The notes: generated by a model not told the origin, from the letters alone. 8,017 bases of DNA from Candidatus Firestoneibacteriota bacterium (GCA_030635415.1 DAOVYW010000107.1:1-8017); one strand, 5' to 3'. Positions 1 to 6,468 are shown, counted from the first letter of the stretch. Program-made: numbers and translations.

Positions 1-165
1 ACGAATAAAAAACATGTTGATTCAGGGGGCGGTGTGGCAACAAAAGCATGCGCGAATTCCGAAGATACCGCCACCCCCACGGTAGCTACGGTGGTTGAAT
101 CTCCGGCTGAGACTGCGGCTCCGGAAACCGAAGTTAAGGTACCATCCGAGGAGACAAAGGAGTAG
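1..165 (+). CDS. rpsF: C-terminal tail of probable 30S ribosomal protein bS6 (partial, 5' end outside window)
   Basis: An open frame runs from the first base to a TAG at 163-165 and encodes 54 residues. The peptide is low in complexity and rich in Ala, Thr, Glu, Pro and Val, and it ends in an acidic stretch (PSEETKE). No part of the folded bS6 core is visible, so the name rests on position: rpsF directly precedes ssb and rpsR in many bacteria, and bS6 often carries a disordered, acidic or alanine-rich extension. bS6 binds bS18 on the platform of the 30S subunit, and the bS18 gene lies two genes downstream. The stop codon lies just after the Shine-Dalgarno sequence of ssb, so the two genes are closely coupled. 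That this is the end of a coding region is likely. That it is rpsF is inference. Confidence 0.65.
   Translation, partial: TNKKHVDSGGGVATKACANSEDTATPTVATVVESPAETAAPETEVKVPSEETKE
156..162 (+). promoter_or_regulatory. Ribosome binding site of ssb
   Basis: AAAGGAG sits 8 bases before the ATG of ssb and lies inside the last codons of the upstream gene. This fixes the ssb start and points to translation coupled with the preceding gene. Confidence 0.8.
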
Positions 166-170
166 ATATT

Positions 171-617
171 ATGGCTAATTATAATCGCACTATATTAATG
201 GGCAATTTAACACGAGATCCCGAACTGCGATATATACCCAGTGGCTCGGCTGTAGCCAACCTGCGGTTGGCCGTCAACCGGACTTATAAAAATCAAAACG
301 GGGAGTTAAAAGAGGAAGTTACTTATGTTAATGTGGTAGTCTGGGGAAAACAGGCTGAAAATAGCAACGAGTATTTATTCAAAGGAAGTCCGGTTTTTAT
401 TGAGGGGCGATTACAAAGCCGGCAATGGGAGACCGAGGACGGGCAGAAACGTTCCGTGTTGGAAGTGGTGGCGGACCGGGTGCAATTTATGGGGCGAAAA
501 AAGAGCGGCGAGGGAGAAGGCGGTTATTCCAGTGACGGCGTAAAGGAAGAAGCGGCTTCAGTCTCCGGAGGAACGGCAGCTAATTCCGGCATGACGGATG
601 AGGATGTGCCTTTTTAA
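171..617 (+). CDS. ssb: Single-stranded DNA-binding protein
   Basis: The product (148 aa) coats single-stranded DNA during replication, repair and recombination, usually as a homotetramer. Residues 1-109 form the OB-fold domain: the N-terminus NRTILMGNLTRDPELRY, the segment AVANLRLAVNR, VTYVNVVVWGKQAE, and FIEGRLQSRQWETEDGQKR are typical of bacterial SSB. Residues 110-148 are a Gly/Ser/Glu/Ala-rich disordered tail that ends in the acidic tip DEDVPF, the docking peptide for partners such as RecQ, PriA, RecO and DNA polymerase III chi in studied species. Length matches the short SSBs of Firmicutes and many other phyla. ATG is supported by a good Shine-Dalgarno site. The gene lies between probable rpsF and rpsR, a classic arrangement. 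Identification is secure. Confidence 0.98.
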   Translation: MANYNRTILMGNLTRDPELRYIPSGSAVANLRLAVNRTYKNQNGELKEEVTYVNVVVWGKQAENSNEYLFKGSPVFIEGRLQSRQWETEDGQKRSVLEVVADRVQFMGRKKSGEGEGGYSSDGVKEEAASVSGGTAANSGMTDEDVPF

Positions 618-627
618 TTGGTGAATG

Positions 628-662
628 TTAGGGAACGGTAAATTAAGCTTGGCATTACCTAA
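628..662 (+). promoter_or_regulatory. Possible RNA hairpin in the ssb-rpsR spacer
   Basis: The 99-base spacer between ssb and rpsR contains two complementary pairings that share a right arm. TTAGG (628-632) can pair with CCTAA (658-662), and GGTAA (637-641) can pair with TTACC (655-659). Read together, TTAGG...TAA against TTACCTAA gives an 8-bp stem with a 6-base bulge on the left strand. There is no U-run after it, so it is not a typical intrinsic terminator. A processing or regulatory role is conceivable, but pairing this short can arise by chance. Confidence 0.25.
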
Positions 663-702
663 AGATGTTTTTCGTAAGAGATACTGAATAGCAGGCTGAA
701 TC

Positions 703-708
703 AGGAGG
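703..708 (+). promoter_or_regulatory. Strong ribosome binding site fixing the TTG start of rpsR
   Basis: A perfect AGGAGG lies 8 bases before TTG (717-719). The site decides the start, because no ATG or GTG lies in frame close to the conserved N-terminus. Confidence 0.85.
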
Positions 709-716
709 AGTAAAAA

Positions 717-980
717 TTGGCGACAACAGGAAAACCAAAATATAAGGCACGGAATCCACGGGCGGGACGGCGTCCTCATCGGAAGAGCTGCCGTTTTTGT
801 GCTGATAAGGTGAAGGAAATTGATTATAAGAAAGTTTCGCAGATAAAAAATTACCTCAATGAACGGGGAAAAATTATTCCTCGTCGTATTTCGGGTAATT
901 GCGCGAAGCATCAGCGTAACCTGACCACGGAGATTAAGCGTGCTCGCGCCCTGGCGCTCCTGCCTTATGTTGCAGAGTAA
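717..980 (+). CDS. rpsR: 30S ribosomal protein bS18, zinc-ligand (C+) type
   Basis: The product (87 aa) is a small basic protein of the 30S platform that pairs with bS6 and contacts 16S rRNA. The family core is plain: EIDYKKVSQIKNYLNERGKI, then IPRRISGNCAKHQR, and RARALALLPYV near the C-terminus. The N-terminal 24 residues are very basic and rRNA-binding in character. Cys25 and Cys28 (CRFC) together with Cys62 and His65 (CAKH) form the set expected of the zinc-binding variant of bS18; E. coli bS18 lacks this full set. Translation starts at TTG, with a perfect Shine-Dalgarno 8 bases upstream. Length is normal for the family. The gene follows ssb by 99 bases and precedes the membrane protein gene by 83 bases. 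Confidence 0.98.
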   Translation: MATTGKPKYKARNPRAGRRPHRKSCRFCADKVKEIDYKKVSQIKNYLNERGKIIPRRISGNCAKHQRNLTTEIKRARALALLPYVAE

Positions 981-1063
981 CGTATCCTAAAGAAAATCCG
1001 CTGTTGCCCCGATTTGGAAAAAAGATCGTCCGGCACAATTTTTCAGAGAAACGGAATTAATCA

Positions 1064-1810
1064 ATGAACAATCCGGGCACTGTCGGTATGATGGCTTTAG
1101 CCGCCATAGTAATAATTCTGTTGACTAACCGGGCCATCCGGAAAGGATTGCGTCAGGGTTCTTCTCCGGCCCATTGTATTTTAGAAGGCGCTTTGACTTT
1201 GTTGGCCGGAGTAGCGGTGGGTCTGGTGCTGGCCGGATTCTTTTTAGGCTTGAATATCTTGAGCCTCTGGAAGCAGGAATTCCTGATCAGCCTGGATGCT
1301 TCGCTGGCATTTTACCGCCAGTGGGGTTGGAATGAGAACGAATTACAAAGGGCTGTGCGTCTGATCCGGGTTCTTTTTATCGATGCGATATATGGATGGA
1401 TAATAATTATCACTTTTCTTTTTTCCAGCTTGAGTTATTTCATCCAGAAACGGATGGTTCCCCAGTGGCCGGGTGCCAAGATTCCGGTCAGATCTTTTGC
1501 CCGGTGGACGGCGCCGGATAAATTTATCTGGATCTTTCTGGGGGGGCTGGGATTGTTTTTATGGGGTGCCTGGCATCCGGGCATAGCAAGACTGGTCGGC
1601 TTGAATGTATTGCTGGTGGTCAGCCATTTATATTTGGCGATTGGCATGGCAGTGCTGATGTTTTTTCTGGATAAAAAAAAAATTCCGTCACACTTTAAAT
1701 TTTTGGCGGTCTTGGTGCTGTTTTTTTTCCCGGTGTTATTTATTTTTATAACCCTGTTGGGGGTATGCGACACTTGGTGGGATTGGCGGAAAATAAAAGC
1801 GGAGGATTAG
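1064..1810 (+). CDS. DUF2232/YybS-like multi-pass membrane protein (short form)
   Basis: The 248-residue product is very hydrophobic, with about six likely membrane helices near residues 7-21, 39-64, 102-127, 153-170, 176-202 and 210-232. The C-terminal segment LLGVCDTWWDWRKIK (231-245) resembles the conserved ending of DUF2232 (B. subtilis YybS), where a final helix is followed by G-x-x-D-T-W-x-D-x-R. Position agrees: DUF2232 genes commonly sit between rpsR and rplI, and yybS lies near rplI in Bacillus. The biochemical function of the family is unknown. The protein is shorter than usual members (about 300 residues, roughly eight helices). The reading frame cannot extend upstream because TAA at 1058-1060 is in frame two codons before the ATG. 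The ribosome binding site is weak (around GGA, 1053-1055), and a later start at residue 9 or 10 is possible. The gene contains runs of 7 G (1540-1546), 10 A (1673-1682) and 8 T (1721-1728). Confidence 0.8.
   Translation: MNNPGTVGMMALAAIVIILLTNRAIRKGLRQGSSPAHCILEGALTLLAGVAVGLVLAGFFLGLNILSLWKQEFLISLDASLAFYRQWGWNENELQRAVRLIRVLFIDAIYGWIIIITFLFSSLSYFIQKRMVPQWPGAKIPVRSFARWTAPDKFIWIFLGGLGLFLWGAWHPGIARLVGLNVLLVVSHLYLAIGMAVLMFFLDKKKIPSHFKFLAVLVLFFFPVLFIFITLLGVCDTWWDWRKIKAED
1801..1805 (+). promoter_or_regulatory. Ribosome binding site fixing the rplI start
   Basis: GGAGG lies 10 bases before the ATG at 1816 and inside the last codons of the upstream gene. It supports 1816 over an in-frame ATG at 1765, which would add 17 residues absent from the bL9 family. 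Confidence 0.8.
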
Positions 1811-1815
1811 AGGTC

Positions 1816-2283
1816 ATGAAATTGATTTTACGGAAAGATGTTGAAAACCTGGGCCGGGCCGGTGATACGGTTAATGTTGCGGATGGTTTCGGACGTAATT
1901 ACTTATTGCCCAAAAAAATGGCCATCATCATGACTCCGGCCAATTTAAAATGTCTGATGCAGGAACTTAACAGCAAAAAAGGCCGGGAAGAGCGTATCCA
2001 ACGGGAGAACGAAGAACAAGCCCGGGCGATTGCCGCAGAGCCGGTGATAATCAAAGTGGCGGTTGGAGAGGGAGGCAAGCTTTTTGGTTCGGTTACAACA
2101 GCGGATATTGAGAAGGGCCTGTCCCAGCGCGGGGTGACGGTGGATAAACGAAAAATTGTCCTGGAGGAACCGATCAAGCTGGCCGGCACGTATACGGTAG
2201 CGATTAAATTACATACGGGCGTTACTGCGAATCTGACGGTAATGGTCCAAGCTGAAGACCCTCAGCCGGAGCCGGAAGCCTAG
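1816..2283 (+). CDS. rplI: 50S ribosomal protein bL9
   Basis: The product (155 aa) is bL9, which binds 23S rRNA near the base of the L1 stalk through its N-terminal domain and reaches out from the ribosome by a long helix. The N-terminal domain begins MKLILRKDVENLGRAGD and holds the family signature VADGFGRNYLLPKKMA (21-36). Residues about 41-75 are the connecting helix, rich in Lys, Glu and Arg. The C-terminal domain carries GEGGKLFGSVT (84-94) and EEPIKLAGTYTVAIKLH. The length is close to the usual 148 or so, with a short acidic, proline-containing tail (EDPQPEPEA). The start was moved to ATG 1816 because conserved homology begins there and a GGAGG precedes it. Only 5 bases separate it from the membrane protein gene, and 18 from dnaB. 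Confidence 0.97.
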   Translation: MKLILRKDVENLGRAGDTVNVADGFGRNYLLPKKMAIIMTPANLKCLMQELNSKKGREERIQRENEEQARAIAAEPVIIKVAVGEGGKLFGSVTTADIEKGLSQRGVTVDKRKIVLEEPIKLAGTYTVAIKLHTGVTANLTVMVQAEDPQPEPEA

Positions 2284-2301
2284 AGGCAAAGAGGTTTTAA
2301 A

Positions 2302-3669
2302 ATGGTGACTGCCCGTTCGCAAGTTCGCGCTCCGGAAAAACTTCTTCCTCAGAACCTGGAAGCGGAACGCTCAACCTTAGGCGCCATGCTGCTTGACCGG
2401 GATGCCACATCGCGGGTAGTTGAAATCCTCAAGGAAGAGGCCTTTTATCAAGGCGCCCATCGTCATATTTTCCGCGCTATTCTTGACCTTTATGACCGCA
2501 ATGAACCGGTCGACTATATTACTTTAACCGATCTGCTGTCCCGCTGGGGGAACCTGGAAGCTGCGGGTGGAGCGGTATATATTACCGGTTTGACGGACGG
2601 GGTTCCAACGGCCGCCCATGCCGAGCATTACGCGCGGATTGTCAAAGAAAAACAGATTTTGCGGAATCTGATCAGGACTTCCACTAATATTATTTCCCGT
2701 TCTTACGCCGAAGAAGAAGGGGCTGACCGGCTGCTGGATGAAGCCGAACGCACTATCTTCGAGCTTTCCCAGGAGCGCCAGCGTGGTTCGGTAATGCGTA
2801 TCCGGGACGTGATACACGATGCGATGGAAGTCGTGGAAAACCTCTCCAAGCATGAAACCCACATTACCGGCGTTCCGACCGGATACCAGAAACTGGATGA
2901 AATGACTTCCGGTCTGCATGCCGGGGAATTGGTTATCCTGGCCGCCCGGCCATCCATGGGGAAGACAGCGCTGGCCTTGAATATTGCGGCGCATGTCACC
3001 CTGGAGGCCAAGATTCCGGTAGCGGTTTTTTCCCTGGAAATGAGCGCCGAGGCCCTGGTTACACGCATACTCTGTTCAGAAGCGCGGGTTGATATCCAGG
3101 CTGTGCGTACCGGCCGATTGGTCGAGGGTGATCTGGGGCATCTTTCCATGTCCGCCGGCCGGCTTTTCGACGCCCCCTTATTTATAGATGAATCGCCAAG
3201 CATTTCAGTCCTGGAAATGCGTTCTAAGGCCCGGCGCTTAAAATCCGAGCAGAATATCGGCTTGATTATCGTAGACTACATACAGATGATGGAAAGTGCC
3301 GGTCGTTCAGACAACCGTCAGCAGGAGATTGCGAGTATTTCACGTTCGCTTAAAGCCCTGGCCAAAGAATTGCATCTGCCGGTTTTAGTGCTCTCGCAGC
3401 TTTCCCGGGCAACGGAGGCCCGAGGTGACCGCCGTCCCCTACTCTCGGATTTACGAGAATCCGGCGCGATTGAACAAGATGCGGATTTAGTGGCGTTTAT
3501 TTACCGGGAGGCATATTATGAGAAAGATAAACGGGATGATAAAACCTCCGAGATTATTATTGCCAAACAGAGAAACGGTCCGACCGGTACGATCAAGCTG
3601 ATTTTCAATCAGCAGTATACCAGGTTTGACAACATTTCGTTACGCCTGCCCGGAGAGGGAGGAACATGA
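2302..3669 (+). CDS. dnaB: Replicative DNA helicase DnaB
   Basis: The product (455 aa) is the hexameric, ATP-driven helicase that unwinds DNA at the replication fork and recruits primase. Residues about 13-115 form the N-terminal domain (PQNLEAERSTLGAMLLD and a Y-I-T-x-L-T-D-G-V-P-T region), followed by a linker and a RecA-fold motor from about 185. The Walker A loop is ARPSMGKT (215-222, Lys221), with the catalytic Glu in FSLEMS (Glu246). Walker B is LIIVDYIQMM (Asp325), then LSQLSR (364-369), SDLRESGAIEQDAD (382-395), and the arginine-finger region KQRNGPTG (Arg423). Length is typical and no intein interrupts the motifs. ATG follows AAAGAGG (2288-2294) by 7 bases. The stop codon overlaps the alr start as ATGA, so the two genes are probably translationally coupled. 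Confidence 0.98.
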   Translation: MVTARSQVRAPEKLLPQNLEAERSTLGAMLLDRDATSRVVEILKEEAFYQGAHRHIFRAILDLYDRNEPVDYITLTDLLSRWGNLEAAGGAVYITGLTDGVPTAAHAEHYARIVKEKQILRNLIRTSTNIISRSYAEEEGADRLLDEAERTIFELSQERQRGSVMRIRDVIHDAMEVVENLSKHETHITGVPTGYQKLDEMTSGLHAGELVILAARPSMGKTALALNIAAHVTLEAKIPVAVFSLEMSAEALVTRILCSEARVDIQAVRTGRLVEGDLGHLSMSAGRLFDAPLFIDESPSISVLEMRSKARRLKSEQNIGLIIVDYIQMMESAGRSDNRQQEIASISRSLKALAKELHLPVLVLSQLSRATEARGDRRPLLSDLRESGAIEQDADLVAFIYREAYYEKDKRDDKTSEIIIAKQRNGPTGTIKLIFNQQYTRFDNISLRLPGEGGT

Positions 3670-4814
3670 CCTTGCCGGCCCTGGGCCGTCCCACCTGGGT
3701 AACCGTGGATTTAAGCGCCCTGCAATGGAATTTTAGGCAGGTCCGGAGGCTGGTTGGTTCATCGGTAAAGATTCTGGCTATAGTTAAGGCCAATGCCTAC
3801 GGGCATGGAGCAGTGGAATGCTCACGGGCGCTGGTTGCGGCCGGCGCTGATACATTGGGAGTGGCCACGGTAGCGGAAGGCATAGAACTACGAAAAGCCG
3901 GGGTGCGGCTTCCCATAGTAGTCCTGGGTTTTACGCAAAACTGTGAAGCCGGGCAAGTGCTGCGATTGAGACTGGCATCAGCCATAGGATCTCAATACCA
4001 AGCAAGGGCTTTGTCGCGTGGGCCCCGGCATCCGAGCAGAAAAATCTCCGTGCATTTAAAAATCGATACCGGTATGGAACGTATCGGAATAGCGCCCAAC
4101 GAAACGGCGGAAGTAATCAGGGATGGGAATAAACTTCGTGGTCTCAAAATACATGGGGTTTTTACGCATTTTGCCCATGCCGATGGCCGGGATCATAACT
4201 TGCTCCGGAAGCAACTCCAGGGATTGCAGATGGCCGTCCGTGTCGTGGAGCAGGCCGGCTGGAAGAAGCTTCAGGTACACGCTGCAAATTCGGCGGCGAT
4301 TATTGAATTTCCGGAAACTTATGGAAACATGGTCAGGCCGGGACTTATGCTCTACGGGCTTTATCCGGCAACACGCTTACAACGACGTGTACTTTTGCGT
4401 CCGGCACTGCAATGGTCCACGCGGATTATTCAACTTAAATCAGTGGAAGCCGGAACCGGGCTTTCTTACGGACATACTTATATTACTTCACGAAAATCCC
4501 GGATAGCAACCCTGCCGGTAGGCTATGCCGATGGTTTTTCGCGCGGGCTTTCCAACCGGGGAAGGGTGCTGGTCCGGGGGCGATCCTGCCCCGTAGTCGG
4601 CCGCATTTGCATGGATATGTGCCTGATTGACGTGACCGGGATCCCGGGCGTAAAAGCGGGTGATGAAGTGGTTCTGATCGGCCGGCAGGGTCGAAAAGAA
4701 TTGACAGCCGACGATATGGCTAATATTCTGAATACCATTTCCTATGAGATTGTGTGTGCCATCGGGGAACGGGTGCCGCGGATTTATAAAAAGTCCTCTG
4801 GAGCAAGACAATGA
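3666..4814 (+). CDS. alr: Alanine racemase, PLP-dependent
   Basis: The product (382 aa) interconverts L- and D-alanine in the cytoplasm and supplies D-Ala for peptidoglycan. It has the usual two domains: an N-terminal TIM barrel and a C-terminal beta domain. Lys41 in VKANAYGHG is the residue that binds pyridoxal phosphate. Tyr268 in GLSYGHTY is the catalytic tyrosine from the partner subunit. Supporting motifs are LKIDTGMERIG (131-141, with Arg139), HGVFTHFAHAD (163-173), MVRPGLMLYG (222-231, with Arg224, the arginine expected to contact the pyridine nitrogen), LPVGYADGF (283-291) and GRICMDMCLIDVT (312-324). All key residues are present and the length is normal. Start and stop codons overlap with both neighbours (ATGA at 3666-3669 and 4811-4814). 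GGGAGG lies at 3657-3662, rather close to the ATG. Confidence 0.98.
   Translation: MTLPALGRPTWVTVDLSALQWNFRQVRRLVGSSVKILAIVKANAYGHGAVECSRALVAAGADTLGVATVAEGIELRKAGVRLPIVVLGFTQNCEAGQVLRLRLASAIGSQYQARALSRGPRHPSRKISVHLKIDTGMERIGIAPNETAEVIRDGNKLRGLKIHGVFTHFAHADGRDHNLLRKQLQGLQMAVRVVEQAGWKKLQVHAANSAAIIEFPETYGNMVRPGLMLYGLYPATRLQRRVLLRPALQWSTRIIQLKSVEAGTGLSYGHTYITSRKSRIATLPVGYADGFSRGLSNRGRVLVRGRSCPVVGRICMDMCLIDVTGIPGVKAGDEVVLIGRQGRKELTADDMANILNTISYEIVCAIGERVPRIYKKSSGARQ
4701..4729 (+). promoter_or_regulatory. Candidate internal promoter upstream of mlaE
   Basis: A perfect TTGACA (4701-4706) is followed after 17 bases by TATTCT (4724-4729), which matches TATAAT at four of six positions including the first two and the last. 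A second possible -10, TAATAT, overlaps it at 4721-4726 but with only 14 bases of spacing. The site lies inside the alr coding region about 80 bases before the mlaE start, so it could drive mlaEFD and radA separately from the ribosomal genes. The bases also encode alr residues, and a chance match cannot be excluded. Confidence 0.3.
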
Positions 4815-5638
4815 ATCGAAGAATCATGCAAGGCCTTATATTTCTGGATAAATTCTGGGATCCGGGAATGAATATTGTTGAGGATATGGGGCGTGTTTTT
4901 CTTTTGAGCGGCCGGCTTCTGAGAGCAATATTTAAACTTATGCTTCAGCCGGTCCGCTTGCGTGATTTTTATTTACGGCCCATTCTGGAACAAATGGTCA
5001 GAGTGGGAGTGAATTCCATCCCAGTGGTGATAACCACGGCCTTATTTACCGGCATGGTTTTAGCGATCCAGACCGGGGTCACCATGGAGAGCAAAATAGC
5101 CGGTTCCTCCATTTTTATCGGCAATATTGTGAGCCTTTCATTAGTGCGGGAACTGGGGCCGGTATTGACCGCGCTGTTGGTGACCGGGCGGGTGGGATCA
5201 GCCATAGCGGCTGAGATCGGTTCCATGAAGATCACGGAACAAATCGACGCGCTCAGAACCCTGGCGGCTGAGCCGGTGGAATACCTGGGGATCCCCCGCT
5301 TTGTAGCCATGCTGGTCATGCTTCCCGTATTAACCGTGCTGGCGGATGTACTGGGAACCATGGGTGGATGGATGGTTTCTTCATTGTATTTAGAAATCAG
5401 TTCAACCGTATATTGGGACGGTGTCCGGTCCGGAGTGGAAAGCCTCGATATTTTATCCGGACTTATCAAAAGTCTTTTCTTTGCCGCGATTCTCTGTATT
5501 TTTGCCCTGCATCGGGGGTTTTCTACCCAAGGCGGAGCAGTAGGGGTAGGCCGGGCCACTACCAGCGCAGTGGTTAATGCCTCGATTACGATTTTAATCG
5601 TCGACTATTTTTTAGCCCAGACCTTTGCACTGTTTTAA
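4811..5638 (+). CDS. mlaE: MlaE-family ABC transporter permease
   Basis: The product (275 aa) is the inner-membrane permease of an Mla-type system that moves phospholipids between the inner membrane and the periplasmic side. The family core is clear: SIPVVITTALFTGMVLAIQ (69-87) and the long motif RELGPVLTALLVTGRVGSAIAAEIGSM (113-139), followed by EQIDALRTLAAEPVEYLGIPR (143-163), a segment typical of the coupling region that meets the ATPase. Further membrane helices follow near 166-190, 217-233 and 253-273. The N-terminal 50 residues form an amphipathic interfacial region, and there is no fused STAS domain. Length is close to E. coli MlaE (260). ATG overlaps the alr stop, with GGAG at 4800-4803; a later in-frame ATG at residue 20 is less likely. 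Confidence 0.95.
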   Translation: MNRRIMQGLIFLDKFWDPGMNIVEDMGRVFLLSGRLLRAIFKLMLQPVRLRDFYLRPILEQMVRVGVNSIPVVITTALFTGMVLAIQTGVTMESKIAGSSIFIGNIVSLSLVRELGPVLTALLVTGRVGSAIAAEIGSMKITEQIDALRTLAAEPVEYLGIPRFVAMLVMLPVLTVLADVLGTMGGWMVSSLYLEISSTVYWDGVRSGVESLDILSGLIKSLFFAAILCIFALHRGFSTQGGAVGVGRATTSAVVNASITILIVDYFLAQTFALF

Positions 5639-5642
5639 GGAG
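5637..5642 (+). promoter_or_regulatory. Ribosome binding site fixing the TTG start of mlaF
   Basis: AAGGAG lies 7 bases before TTG (5650-5652) and overlaps the mlaE stop codon. The first in-frame ATG is at residue 30, beyond the conserved N-terminal strand, so TTG is the only reasonable start. Confidence 0.8.
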
Positions 5643-5649
5643 AAAATAT

Positions 5650-6396
5650 TTGATCCGCATTAGAAATCTGCATAAGCGTTTTGGGTCGAAGGCGGTTTTG
5701 AAGGGTCTGGATCTTGAGATCCAGCCGGGCGAGACCATGGTAATCATCGGGCGTTCCGGGGAAGGCAAGAGCGTTCTGCTCAAGTGCATACTTAATTTAA
5801 TCGAACCGGATAGAGGCGAGATTTGGTTTGATCAGGAAAATATCCTGACCTTAAAAGAGAGCGGGCGCGCGCAATTCCGGCAACGGTGTGGCATGCTCTT
5901 CCAGGGCGGGGCCTTGTTTGATTCCCTGACCATCGAGGAAAATGTTGGTTTTGGTTTGCGGCGAATGAAAAACTATACCGAAGAACGGATTCGGCGTATA
6001 GTTCGGGAAAAGCTGGCCCTGGTGGGATTAAAGGACATTGAACATCTATATCCGGCAGAACTGTCCGGCGGCATGAAGAAAAGGGTGGCCCTGGCCCGGG
6101 CGATTGCCATGGATCCGGAAATCATTCTGTATGATGAGCCGACTACTGGTGTGGATCCCATTATGGCTGATGCCATTAATGAACTTATCAATGAAATGAA
6201 CCGGAAACTTCCGGTTAGTTCCATTGCCGTAACCCACGATATGGTAAGCGCTTATAAAATTGCGGACCGAATTGCCTTACTGCATCAAGGCCGGATTGTG
6301 GAAGTGGGCACGCCGGCACAGATAAAGAGAACGCGTAACCCCCTGGTGCACCAGTTTATTACCGGTTCGGCGCATGGACCTATCAGCCTGATCTAG
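5650..6396 (+). CDS. mlaF: MlaF-family ABC transporter ATP-binding protein
   Basis: The product (248 aa) is the cytoplasmic ATPase that powers the MlaE permease. Motifs in order: N-terminal strand IRIRNLHKRFGSKAVLKGLD, Walker A GRSGEGKS (34-41), Q-loop Gln85 in MLFQGGALFDSLTIEENV, signature LSGGMKKRVALARAIA (138-153), Walker B ILYDEPTTGVDP (159-170, with Asp162 and Glu163) and switch His196 in VTHDM. The combination FQGGALFDSLT and DEPTTGVDP is characteristic of the MlaF/Mkl family rather than of general importers. Length is normal. Translation starts at TTG, behind a good Shine-Dalgarno sequence that overlaps the mlaE stop. The gap to mlaD is 72 bases, the only loose joint within the trio. 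Confidence 0.96.
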   Translation: MIRIRNLHKRFGSKAVLKGLDLEIQPGETMVIIGRSGEGKSVLLKCILNLIEPDRGEIWFDQENILTLKESGRAQFRQRCGMLFQGGALFDSLTIEENVGFGLRRMKNYTEERIRRIVREKLALVGLKDIEHLYPAELSGGMKKRVALARAIAMDPEIILYDEPTTGVDPIMADAINELINEMNRKLPVSSIAVTHDMVSAYKIADRIALLHQGRIVEVGTPAQIKRTRNPLVHQFITGSAHGPISLI

Positions 6397-6458
6397 GAGC
6401 CGGTCGGGCTTAGGCGTAAAGGGGGAGAATGACTAAAGTCGGATAGGCTCCCAGGGAG
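6393..6458 (+). repeat. Inverted repeat and Shine-Dalgarno-overlapping hairpin in the mlaF-mlaD spacer
   Basis: CTAGGAGCC (6393-6401, which contains the mlaF stop codon) can pair with GGCTCCCAG (6446-6454) over 8 of 9 positions. Two competing local stems exist. AGCC (6398-6401) can pair with GGCT (6407-6410). CTCC (6448-6451) can pair with GGAG (6455-6458), which would cover the Shine-Dalgarno of mlaD. Formation of the long stem removes CTCC from the second of these. The pairing is visible in the sequence; any role in control is inference. Confidence 0.35.
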
Positions 6459-6459
6459 G
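6454..6459 (+). promoter_or_regulatory. Ribosome binding site of mlaD, with a decoy ATG
   Basis: GGGAGG lies 9 bases before the mlaD ATG (6469). Another ATG at 6464-6466, 4 bases after the site, is in a different frame and reaches TAG at 6494-6496 after ten codons. The 9-base spacing favours 6469, which also gives the correct MCE-protein N-terminus. Confidence 0.7.
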
Positions 6460-6468
6460 TTTAATGTC

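Noticed and set aside
558..911. Minus-strand open frame of 117 codons across the ssb-rpsR spacer
   Set aside because: Most of it is opposite ssb and rpsR coding sequence, and it shows no domain or start signal.
981..1063. Terminator or promoter between rpsR and the membrane protein gene
   Set aside because: I found no stable hairpin with a U-run and no paired -35/-10 hexamers in this spacer.
1765..1815. Upstream extension of rplI by 17 codons
   Set aside because: The added residues are the out-of-frame end of the membrane protein gene and are absent from bL9; ATG at 1816 has its own Shine-Dalgarno.
3626..3654. TTGACA near the end of dnaB as a promoter for alr
   Set aside because: No -10-like hexamer lies 15 to 19 bases downstream.
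4123..4506. Plus-strand open frame of 127 codons in another frame of alr
   Set aside because: It lies entirely inside alr, whose catalytic motifs are intact across this region. The alternative peptide resembles no family.
4969..5559. Minus-strand open frame of 196 codons opposite mlaE
   Set aside because: It is the antisense shadow of a conserved permease gene; the peptide is Ser/Thr/Pro/Arg-rich with no domain and no convincing ribosome binding site.
6429..6446. Five-codon frame ATG...TAG in the mlaF-mlaD spacer as a leader peptide
   Set aside because: The purine-rich site is only a base or so from its ATG, too close for efficient initiation, and the peptide is too short to judge.
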